Positions 10,901 to 22,900 of a stretch of DNA of 64,000 nucleotides are shown in pieces. This DNA is from Phlebotomus papatasi (lineage: Eukaryota; Arthropoda; Insecta; Diptera; Psychodidae), in the NCBI RefSeq assembly GCF_024763615.1, contig NC_077223.1:106640627-106704626 (forward strand), given 5' to 3'. Each line of letters starts with the position of its first letter. Within the stretch, counting starts at the first letter, position 1. Made by a program: the position numbers and the translations under genes. Below the pieces are notes generated by a model. The model searched no databases. It was given only the letters and a program-made list of their open reading frames with translations, and was not told the origin of the DNA.

Positions 10901-13900
10901 TATTGTGCTGTAACTGGCTTCGCCGATGCCAACGAGAGCACGAAATGTGAGAAACCATCCATATTGATCCATAAAGGACCCCAAGAGTGTCGTAGCACTC
11001 CAGAGTGCCACTCCAAGGGCCATTATCCATCGTCGTGAGTATCGATCACCCAAATAACCAAATATAGGAGCACATATCATGTACGATAGCACAAATGCCG
11101 TTTGCAGGAGTCCACCTTGATCATCTCTAATGCCAAAATGATCTTGAATGTCCGTCAGTACACCTGAAAGCACAAATTACATAATAAAATTTATCTTTTT
11201 TTTCCTATACAGTATAAATTCTTCTCATACGATTTTTCTTCCAACATCCTAGGTCGTTGAAGTAAAATTCTATTTTTAAATACACGAGATTCTGCAGTCA
11301 TTCGTACTCTCTCCCTCTCAATTCTCTCTAGTTTTCTTTTTTTTCTCTCAAAGATATCTCAGAGGGGTATTACTCTGAATCACAAAGATATAATTCTAAA
11401 CTTTTTTGTAATTATTTCATTATGACAAAAAAGTTTACAATCACATAAAACACAAAAAGTTGATCAATGTTCTACTTTTGGGAGATAAAGTCAAATTGAT
11501 TTCACCTGAAAATCATTTAATTTACAATTTGTATTACATTGAACGTAAATTATGCAAATAAGTAGTAAAGAATTTAATAAATAAGATACTAGTCCGGTAA
11601 GAATGTTGTTTTTCTAATTAACAGTTTTATTCCGTGGAATTATATCATTTCTGATATTGAAGTGTTGACTGGTAAAAATTTATTGATATCTGATGTTCGG
11701 GTAACGATATTAAAATAAAAATATATGTAATAAAGAGAAATTCTTAAGCCTGATTCACATGTCTTTTATGGGCAAGAGCTTTCTTAGAACTGTACCGAAT
11801 TTAGACAGCTTGTAATATCGGACACATCTTTTGTTTCTAAAAATTAGAATTTTAGAAACTATTCACAATTTACAAGAAAAACACAGGATAATTCGTCCAA
11901 CGCTGAGACTTTATTTGGACACTGAAAAATTTAAACGATAGCTGCATTTTCTGTAACTAATATAGATGTTTATCAATAGTCTCATTCTTTTAAGAATGTT
12001 ACAATGAATGGCCCAACAATCCGTAAAAAGTCGACATTCACATAATCTAACAGATATAGATTTATCGATACTATCGATTTGATAGTGTCGAAAAGTTATC
12101 ATTCCACCCCAGGTGATCCAGTGACGTAACGACTATCGATCGATTCAACATGGCGTGTGGAATCGATGATAATTTAAAATTCAAAGTTAATGTTCATATG
12201 AGTCAAATTGTGAGGTGGTTCCCAGCAGCGAAAAATGCCTTACATAAGTTTTACATGTTAGTGCATGTAAGCCTTACTAATCATTATCGCTTATGGAGGT
12301 TTAACACGGTATAACCACACTTTTGTCACCTACGTAAGCCTTACTTGTAAGGCATAGGAAAGCTATTGATGCATTTTTATGGCTTTTAAGGATGCCTTAC
12401 ATAAATACACTTGTAAAGCATTTGTAAGCAAATTCTGTAAAACTATAGTAATAAATACATGTAAACCATAAGAAATACATTCATGTAAAGCATCCCAGAA
12501 GGCAAAAAATGCTCTAAGTAAGCCTTAAAAAGGACCATCCTGTGAGCCATACGTTAAACTAAGTTTTATGGACGTTTAACATTGTAGAACTACTTTTTTG
12601 TCACCTACTTAAGCCTTAAATTTAAAGCCGACGAACGCTTTTCATGAAAAGCATTCGTATCAAAACTTAAAGTGACTCTTCTTAGAAAAGTTACACTAGA
12701 ATATGATCATAAGAACCATATTTATAATCATTCATCTTAGTAGTAGGTTTTAGTTAAACTAAACCCCACTGATGAATAGAAATAAAATAATTCAACTAAA
12801 TCTTCATAGCAGGACTTCGGTGTAGCTCGCATGAATTATATTCTTAAAGTGAAAATTTCTAATAAGCCATTCGTAAGGCATACTTATGTCTCACATGATA
12901 ATATATCCTTCATAAAACTTACATATTGATTATTTCGCGAACAATACATAGTAAAACTTTCATAATGATTTATTGTCGAAGAAGGGAAAGACTTACACTC
13001 TGCTGTACTTATGCCTTACATAACAGTATAAACTTTCATATACCTTATTTTTTCTAAATTTTATGAAAGCAAAATATGGTAAAGCTTTAGGATAGTTTAC
13101 ATGTTGATTAAAAAAAAAGCTTTACACCTTACTTTACTTAAGCCTTACATGATGACGTACCCTTTTATATACCTTGCATGTTAATATTACGAAAGCAGTA
13201 CATGGTAAAGCCTTTGTATCGTCTACATGTTCACTGAAAGAAAGCCTTACAATGTGACTTCCTTATTCTTTACATGATAGTCTACACTTTCATACACCAT
13301 ACATGTTAGTCATTTTGGAAGCAAAGCTTCGTATGGCTTACATGTCGTTGAAAAGTAAGGCTTACACGGAGCCTTACAAATCACTATCACTTACATGTAA
13401 GTTTTACTTTCGCTGCTGGGACAGTGACAGATATGCAACACCGTCGGAAACATAATTTTTGCAGTTTCAATGCTCACCGCTACGAGCGCAAAAGAGCGAT
13501 CATCACATATATTTTCTATAAGGGGTATTTTCGACATTTTCTATGATAGCTTCTTAAAGGTGAGGTGTGACAGATAGGGATTAATCCAGGCTATAATCTA
13601 CGCCTATCTTAAAAAGCTTGACTGTCAAAATATTCAAACATACAGTATATGCTTATCCGATTACTCGTCCGGGTAATATAAAATAATACAAATGTCAGTT
13701 AAATTTCAAAAAGTGTCTTGACATTGTGTTAACATTTTCCAAGTGTCCTGGGTTCGAATCCCTCTTAGGTCACAAGGAGTTTTTTTTTGGCATTAAAGTT
13801 GTTCAATTGCATCCACTGAGAATAATAATAATGCATATTCCGAACTGAACTACCTTTGCATGAAGGCCTAGTTCCCCTATTGAATGTCGTGCCGGTATTA

Positions 13901-16900
13901 ATTTTATTATTCCAATATCGGACACTGAAGATTCTATAAATTGTGCTACATGTCCGGAATTTGACACAGTCAATCTGAATCTAAAAGAAATCCAATCACA
14001 GATCGCTATTCTACTAAACCAAAAAAAAACATTTTGTAAAATTGTTTGTAAATGTTTGTGAATTTGCAAAGATAGTAAAAGTTTGTAATCTTTTCACAAA
14101 CATTGTTTGTAACATGATCGCTTGATGAGAAATTGTTGTTCCTTTGCCGGCTGATTTTTGTAAATGTTCGTAAACACACAATTTCGTGAAATTTTTTCAA
14201 TTGTTCGTAAAGTGTTCCAGACAAAGTACAAACTTTTACGAACTTTTTAGTAATTTACAACAATTTACGAGCATTTTGTAAGTCCTCAGTAGGTTTTCAC
14301 AAATATTTACGAACAATTCGACGAAATATTTTATCAGTGTATAATATTTCATGGAATTAAATATTTAACAGTGTGTGAATAAGGCATCACTATTTTAAAG
14401 TTTGAATTTAATGGAGCATGTCTTAATTTGAATTCAGGTAGGGGATTCTGTAACAGTATGACAATGTCATATGACAAATTAAAATTTTTTTTACGTGGTA
14501 TATTCGGAAGAACTGATCAAAAATCCGACAGATATCAGTTACTTAGTTATCCATTAGATGTTCACTGGACTTTAATGTTGTTCTACTAGAGAATTTAATA
14601 TGAAAATTTGTCATATGACATTGTCATACTGTTACAGAATTCTTCTAGAGGAAAACCATAAAATAGAATAGTTTTTTTTAAGTTTATCTATTCCTAATCA
14701 GAATTTACAAATAAAATCCGATTCACAAGAAAAACTCGGCTTAAAGACCGAACTTATGAGTATTACAAACAATTTTATTCATCCTATTAATGTGGAACCA
14801 ATTTTCAAAACATACTTCTTTCCCCACATGAGTTTGAACATTCCTCGGAATGTTTTTAACATCGCCACTTTTCTTAAGTAGTGTTGACTTTAGCTTGATA
14901 AAGAGGGAATTCATAAGAAAATTGAATGCATGTCAATCTTCATTTAAAGACATCCATTCACGCCTTTAACCATGCATCTTCTATTTATTTTTACAATGTA
15001 CAATAAAAATAACTTGAAGCACAGCCCTTGTATTTTTTCTTTAGCTATTTTCCTTTGGCTTTCCAAATGTCGTTCATCTCCAAATTAATTGAGGCAACTC
15101 TTTCCCTCCCCATTAACTTTCAAAATATACAGCTAATAGATTTAGACGTTGCACTGCTCTAATGAAATCTTGTTGCGAGCGCAACATATTTAAATTTAAA
15201 ACTGTGGAGTGTGTTGCCCTGCTGAGGCGACGAGGGCGCTAGCGACGAGGAGAGGAGGTAGAAAAATCAGCAGCAGCTGATAAGAAAAAGAGCGCCAATC
15301 GGTCTCTTTCACCACTGACCGCCGAGGAGGCAACATCAATCACCTCGCCCATCTCCACCAGCCCAATCCCCAGCAGCAACACCATCATCACCACCAAGCA
15401 TTGAAGCTACTGAAGCCACCGGGAGCCCCCAAGAACACCAAGCCCAATGCTGAGCTTTCCGGAGTAACCTCTGCCACATCCACCTCTCCCAAATTCCCAT
15501 CTCAACCTCCGTGGGAGTGTTCTCACCGGAGAACACAGGGGAGTGTGGGACATAGTCCTTGCCCCGAACGTGGGACCTGAAGGAAGGAAGGAACGGAGGG
15601 AATAGAAGGGAGGAATAAAAGATTTTTCCCAATATTTTGGCGCCCGACGCAAAAGGAAATCGTGAGTAGATTTTCAAGTTTATCCCATGGTTAATTTGCC
15701 GGTTCCCCAGAGTTCATTGACCTCTTATCAGTGCATTTTTGGTGATTTTTGCAACTCATTAGGAGTGAATGCGATTGACCTAACGGTGGGGTAATAAAAA
15801 ATTTGGCGCGTGGAAGAGAATGTTAATTTGTTACTTGTCGTCGTGTAATTTATTCCGTATAATATTCTTTGTAATTTTCCGTTGGAGATTTTTTTTTCTT
15901 TCGTGATTTATATCTCCATTGGGTGTAGTTTTCTGGATTTTTCATCCATTTTCTCTGGAATAGGAGTGTATTAGGATATTTTTCTTTCTTTTTTTCCCTT
16001 TTTGGGAGATTTTTTTTTTTCTTTTTTCGGCTATTTTTACCCTCTTTTGGGGAGTTCTCTGTTAGAAATGGAGGATTTCAATCCAAAATTTCTCTCAGAA
16101 GAACAACTGGATTGGGAATTACAGGCCAGGGGAATTAAATGGCCAGCTTCATTAGAAGAAGCCCGCGATCTTTTAAAGGTTGCTATTGCTGGCGGAAACC
16201 CTTTATTTCCCGTTGAAGGCGATGCTAAAAAAATTAGGGATGACACCTTACAAGTTATTAAAAAATTTAGAGAGCAAGTAGGGAATATCGAGGTCCTTTT
16301 TTCGAAGCAAGCTGAGATTTTCACAATGTTTCAGCACATCGAAAATAAATTAAAATTCACATCAGACCCTCGAGATCCCAAAAATGCCCTTTATGGTCCT
16401 GCTCTTGCTGAACTTGCAAATTTTAGGCAACAGTTCAGGGAACAGTTGAAGAATTATGCTGCCTCGGGAAAAGTGGGGGGTGCTATTCCTCGTCCTGCTT
16501 CACCTGTCCAAAAGACTAAACGTCTTAAAAGCCCAAAAAAGTCCCTATTTTCGGATTGTTATGTCCAGGAGAAGAAGAAGGTACCATTTGAGAAGCCCAC
16601 ATCTAAACTTTCTGCCTCCAGTGAGTCCTTTGTCCCAGAATTTCTTAAGCACCCATATCTGAGCCTTTCGCAAGACCGTAGGGATACTTTCGACATCCCA
16701 AATATTGGATCCACGGTGTCTCAGCCTCAAGATAGGCCCCAATCCCAATTTGTTACGGTTGAGCAATTTAATGTTCAGAATGCTCAAATAAAAGGTCTTG
16801 AGAATATCCTGAAAAGTATTCAGGATTCGATGGAGCAATTGAGACTCTCATGTGCTGGTAGAAGATCTCGATCCTCCAGCAGATCCAGTTCTGTCCATTC

Positions 16901-19900
16901 TGGGGAATTTAGGGATTCTCAACCCCAAAATTTGTCACGCCACTACCCGTTTCCTACACCAGCTCCACGTAGATTAAAACCCCTGCAGTTAAAGGACTGG
17001 GGAATTAGGTTCTCTGGTGACCGCAAGGGGAGAAAGGCCAAAATCTTCTTGCGGGATGTTGAGAGAATGGCCATGATCCAGGGCGTTTCTCTGCAGGAGG
17101 TGGTTTGGTCTATAAGACTCTTACTTTCCGATGGGGCTGAAACGTGGTATGATTCCTTTTCGGAATATCTTTTAAGTTGTACGTGGGAGGAGTTCCGCGA
17201 GAAATTTCTAAGTGCTTTTTGCAATCTTGAGAGCGATTTCGCTATTAGGAAGAAAATTGAGGATCGAAAGCAGGGGGTGGGGGAGAATGCAGAAGTCTTT
17301 CTTGCATCCATGTTAGCTCTCTTCGAGGAGCTGGATGAAGAAATTTCGGAAGTCGAGAAAGTTCGTCTCATCCGTAGAAATCTCCATTACTCTCTGTCTA
17401 ATGCTCTTCTTCTATATGAAATCCCAACATTAGCGGAGCTATCCCAAAAATTAAAACTTATTGAGAGGAACCGCTCCTATGCTTTTCTCGATCGTCCCAG
17501 AAATGTGCGATTTAATGAGATAGGGAGTTTTCAGGAATCATCCACAAATAATTCAGAGTCCCTGGCCAGGACTTCTGATCAAAGGGGGCGAAGTGGGGGG
17601 AACAATTCCTCATCCTGGGGCAATTCCAGGCAATCTGGAAGGGGTGGGGGGAGAAATTCCTCTTCACGTGATAATGGGCGGAATGGGGGGCGAAACACCA
17701 ATTTTTCCTCAATTCAGAGACAGGGTGGGGGGAGTAACTCATCCAATGGTGCTGAGGGTACTTCTCAATCTTCTAATTCCAATCCTAATTCCAATCTCAA
17801 TTCCAATTCCAACCCCAATTCACAATTCAGAAAAAATTCTTGTATACATTGTAAGAGCAATTCCCATAATGTTAGAAGTTGCCCAACAAGACCCAAATAC
17901 CTTTGTTTCAAGTGTGGTAAGATCGGCACTATTTATGGACTTTGTCCAGTTTGTAACCCTCAACAGGGGGAACCCAATGCGACCCAGTAGTAGACAGAGA
18001 GTCTGAGGTCGCGGAATCTCCAAAAAACCTCTCTATGGATGATTCCAATGACCAAGATCTCATTTCTTTTGTTGATACCATTAATGTAAATTCAAATACA
18101 GTGGGAGATTTAATACAATTTGAGTCAGACAATGAGTCCTTAATTTCTGATGATTCTGTCCCTCCCTCAGAGGTAGAATCCTTTATTATATACCCTAACG
18201 GGGAAAATCGTCCCTATATTAAAGTTAAAATTTTTGACATTGAGGAGGCTATGGCTTTATTGGACAGTGGAGCGTCTCAGAGTATATTAGGATGTGGTTG
18301 CATGAACTTAGTAAAAATTCTAAAATTAGTCCCAAGAACTTCGAATATCGTTGTGCGTGTAGCCGATGGTTCAACTTATTTATCCACCAAAGTAGTCGAT
18401 TTAATGATAACTTTCAATGGTAGAACAGAATTGATTCCCACCCTATTAGTCCCTGAAATTTCCATACCCTTTACTTTGGGGATGGATTTTTGGCATGCCT
18501 TTGGCATACAACCAGTTTTGTTGAATGCACTTTCAACAGTCCCTGATTCCCAGGATAATCAAATTCTGCTCTCCCAGTCAGAACGACTGGAGTTAGAAAA
18601 ATCCATCAAAAACTTTTTAATCACTACTGAGGACTTTTTCGGTTGCACGGATATTTTAAAGCACACGATAGATACTGGTGACAACCCTCCCGTAAGGAAA
18701 CCATCTTATCCTGTCCCATATCATCTTCTTCCCGCAGTGGATATTGAAATTCAGAGACTGGTTAGGATGGGGGTACTTCGGGAAGTTTCTTTTTCTCCAT
18801 GGAACTCACCTCCTAATATTCAAATGAAGAAATCGGGCAAAATTAGAATTTGCACTGATGCTCGAGGTTTAAATAAAGTAACAATAAGAGATGCTTATGC
18901 TATTCCAAATCTTGAAAGCATTATTAATCGTATAGAAAGCTCCAAATATCTATCATCCATTGATCTGAGTGACGCATTCTTGCAAATTCCGCTCGATGAA
19001 GAATCTCAGATCAAAACTAGTTTCGCTATCCCAGGACGAAAGATGTACTGCTACAGAAGAATGCCTTTTGGCTTAGTAAATAGTCCTATGACGATGGCGA
19101 GACTGATGGATATAGTTATTGGATGCGACTTAGAGCCCAATGTCTTTTGTTTTCTGGACGATATCATTGTTCTCACTCAAGATTTTGAATCCCATTTGAA
19201 AATTTTAAATGAGGTCGCTGGTCGTTTGAAAAAAGCCAATCTTTCCATCAACCTGGAGAAGTCTAAATTCTGTATGTCAGAGTTAGACTATCTGGGGTAC
19301 ACTTTAAGCACTCAGGGTCTAAGTACAAACGATGGTAAAGTCCAAGCCATCTGCAATATTCCTGTCCCTAAAACACCCAAGGCATTACGTCAGTTTCTCG
19401 GTATGGCAGGATGGTTCAGGCGTTTCATCCCAAATTTTGCGAGTATTTCGGCTCCTTTAACCGACCTTTTAAAAGGTAATCCTTTAAGGATTGAATGGTC
19501 TCCGGAGGCCGACCGTGGCTTTTCGGAATTGAAGCAGCTCCTTGTATCTGCCCCTATTTTAAAACTTCCCGACTATTCTCAACCCTTCATAGTGCGTGCT
19601 GACGCTAGTGATGTTGGGGCGGGGGGAGTCCTTGTTCAGGGAGTAGGTAATGAGGAAGGAGTTATTTGCTATATTTCGCGAAAGTTCACGGCGGCTGAGC
19701 AGAAGTACTCTACTACGGAAAAAGAAGCCTTGGCTTGTCTATTTTGTCTTCGAAGGTTTTCGCAATTCTTGCTTCATACCAAGTTCACTTTGGAGACAGA
19801 TCATTCTGCACTCCAGTGGATCTTATCCCAGAAGCAAGCCCGTGGTCGTATAGGAAGATGGTTGTTGGAATTTCAGCAATTTGACTTTGACATAGTCCAC

Positions 19901-22900
19901 CGTCCCGGTAAAAGTAACGTGATAGCTGATTTCCTTTCACGGAACGTTAATACCATTTCGACCCGGGAAGATAAATGGTATGCGTCCCTATATGACCAAG
20001 TCTCGAAATCCCCGAGCAGCCTTCCGGAGTATAAATTAGAAGACGGCCGGCTTTACAAGTATATCCGCTATAAAACTCCTTTAGGAACTTATAGTTTTAG
20101 GTGGAGATGCTGTGTCCCTAAGGGTGAACGTCAGGCCATTTTGCAGAAATACCATGATGATCCCACTTCGGCACATTTCGGGTTCTTTAAAACCTTCCGC
20201 AGAATTACGGAATATTTTTATTGGCCTTGCCTTCGCACAGACGTGCGCAATTATATCCGTAAATGCGAAACTTGTAAGAAATCTAAGGCCCCGAATTATG
20301 ATTTAACACCTCCGATGGGTAATCATGTAGTTGCATCACGTCCCTGGGAACATCTATCAGCCGATTTTATCGGACCTTTAGTACCTAGTACTATGGGCCA
20401 TCGCTTTATCTTGGTCTTGATCGACAAGCTGACCAAGTATGTCCTTTTATATCCTCTTAGAAATTCTACTGCAAACTCTGTTATCAAAATTTTGTCTCAA
20501 AATGTCTTCCCACAGTTCGGAGTCCCTCGTGTCCTTCTGACCGATAATGGTAGTAGTTTCAAATCCGCTCAACTTCAGTCCTTTTTGAGAAATCTCGGTG
20601 TTGCCCAATGGTTTACCTCAGGGTATACCCCACAAGCCAATCCTACTGAGAGAGCAAATAGGACTATTGTTACTGCTATCAGGTCGTATATAGGGTCTAA
20701 ACACACAAATTGGCCAAAATATTTAGCCGAAATAGGGATGGCTATGCGATCCTCGGTACACGACACTACACAATTTTCTCCGTATTACTTAAATTTTGGG
20801 CAAAATATGATTTCACATGGGGATGAGTATACGCATTCCGATGCTAATACGATTCCATCGATCGAAGAGAGGATAAAGGAGTTAAAATTGGCCAGACAGA
20901 AGGCCATGGATAGGTCGAAGAAATGCCATGAGGCGTCTAAAAAGCGATACGATTTACGTAAGAAGCCGGGTAGATTTTCCGTGGGTGACGTGGTCTACAG
21001 GCGATCCTTTGTGTTGTCTGATGCCAATAAAAAGATTCAGGCGAAATTTTGTCCATGGGTGAAGAGCAAGGTGTTGTCCGTTCACGGACAAACTTACGAG
21101 TTGGAAGACCTGAATACTCATCGCAAGGCAGTATTCCACCGTAAGGACATCAAGCCAGGTTAAGGGATTTTTGCCAGCAGGACGGATTATTTTTTTGGCA
21201 ACAATATCGGCTTTAATTTTACCTTGACTCTGGATTCTTTCGTGTCAAAGACTTGTAAACACCATAAAATGCTGGGTTAGAGAGACAACATTGATTACTT
21301 AACTTTAATACTTTGCTGCTCTTAATTTCCAATTATAAGATGAACTAAAAATCGCAACTTGTAATACCAGCTACGTTAAAAAAATGAAGGGGACCAATTG
21401 ACCGAATTATCTGATTTTTTTTAATTGATGCTCAATAAAGTAATAAGCATTATTGATGGTCTTATCTAGTGAAATAAGGTTTTTTTTGCAACTTAAGTGT
21501 CATATGAGCTAAGCAAAGTCCTTGTGTTGCCTTGAAATCTCAAATAATACGAATACATTTTGAAATTCTATAAATAACACTTTCAATGAATAAACGAACA
21601 CTAAGCACATTGTACGGATTCTTTTTTTCTCTCTCTAAAAAAATCATTTAATATTTTGTTTAACACATTCTCGCATGACTAATTCAATAGAATGCAATCA
21701 CTTAAATATTATTAACCTTTCTTCAATTAAATCAATGACTCCTTATGTTCACTTAACCCATTGACCATTGATTAAGTGTTATCAGGAAGGAGATTCTCAC
21801 TAATAAAATTTATTATTCAACTATTAATTCCTTCGATTGCAGTTAGATCATTAAAGTGATAATAAAATATTGTCTCTTATTGAATTTGATTGAATTAAAC
21901 AAGCGATGAAAGTATTTGATTTGCTTTAGGCATGTAGGGTAAGTGTACCAAATTCCGGCCAGCTTGCAATTTCGGCCACATTTTTTATTCCTCGAATTTC
22001 CTTGAATTTTTATGTTTTGCATACTCTAGAGATTAAGCAATGCAAAAAATAACATAAAAATGTCGCTTCGACGAACAAGATGATCTGGAAAAGACATTGT
22101 AAGAATTCCGGAAAGGCACGGAACTATGATAATGAAGGTGGCCGAAATAAGCCACCAATGCTATGTCTATATTTTTATTTATTTTAAAATGCATTAAGAA
22201 TGATTTTAGAGAAAATAAAGACGATAAACTGTCTACAAGGTACCAAGCAAAACTCCTTATAAAAAAGTTACAAATATATTCAGTTTGTATTAAAAATATT
22301 ATATTTCAAATTTGAGACTTTGGCGTTTGCATGCAACTATGCCGAAATTTGGCACACTTACCCTATAGTTAAAGTGGATAGTAATTTAAATAATGAATTC
22401 CAGTTATCATAGCATTTCTAAATAAAATCATATTAAGCCTCTCTACCTCGTGTGCCATATCAAGAGAGAGTTATTACTAGAACATATCGCGGTTTTTTTT
22501 TTCTCAATAAAGAGCGGCATATTGCAACCTTGTCCAGAAATATGACTTTCCCGATTTTTTTTCGGTTACACACTCATTGCGCGTCATCGAGTTTCACTCT
22601 TCACCTCTCTCTTTCTTATTTTCTCAGTTCAATATTAATGAAATTAAATACATTGAAATATTTTTACTTATTTAACTAATACTATCACGTCCTACTTTTA
22701 TTTCTCTGCCATATACCGCTTATTCATGCAACTTTGTGGGTCTCACACCCATTCCGCGGATTGGCTGCTTTTCGTCGTACGATTCGTATGATATTTCACG
22801 ATTTTATATACACAACACATTTCTTCAAGAGAAACACTCGAGTCTGGCGGTAAAGCGAAAATTTTCCCAACATATAACCCACTACAAATATGCATTACAT

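Larger units (their letters stand above)
15180..21200 (+). mobile_element. Ty3/gypsy-type LTR retrotransposon, 3' LTR not found
   Basis: It has, in order, a GC-richer left end with a polyadenylation-like AATAAA at 15614, a primer-binding-like site at 15638, gag at 16068 and pol at 18035. Pol order is protease, reverse transcriptase, RNase H, integrase, which is the Ty3/gypsy (Metaviridae) arrangement. There is no env frame. No copy of the 15180-15637 sequence follows pol, so the right end looks truncated at or near 21.2 kb. Base composition in 15.2-21.2 kb is visibly richer in G+C than the flanking intron. It lies antisense to spin in intron 1. Confidence 0.88.

Noticed and set aside
13738..13790. 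tRNA-like box GGTTCGAATCC followed by a T-run
   Set aside because: There is no matching acceptor stem, A box or stable T-arm upstream; at most a tRNA-derived fragment.
15336..15677. Minus-strand frames over the 5' LTR region
   Set aside because: Shadow of the GC-richer retrotransposon left end.
16002..16067. Upstream ATG for Gag
   Set aside because: It adds a Phe-rich leader atypical of Gag; the ATG at 16068 has the better context.
21164..21600. Possible 3' LTR
   Set aside because: No stretch matches 15180-15637.
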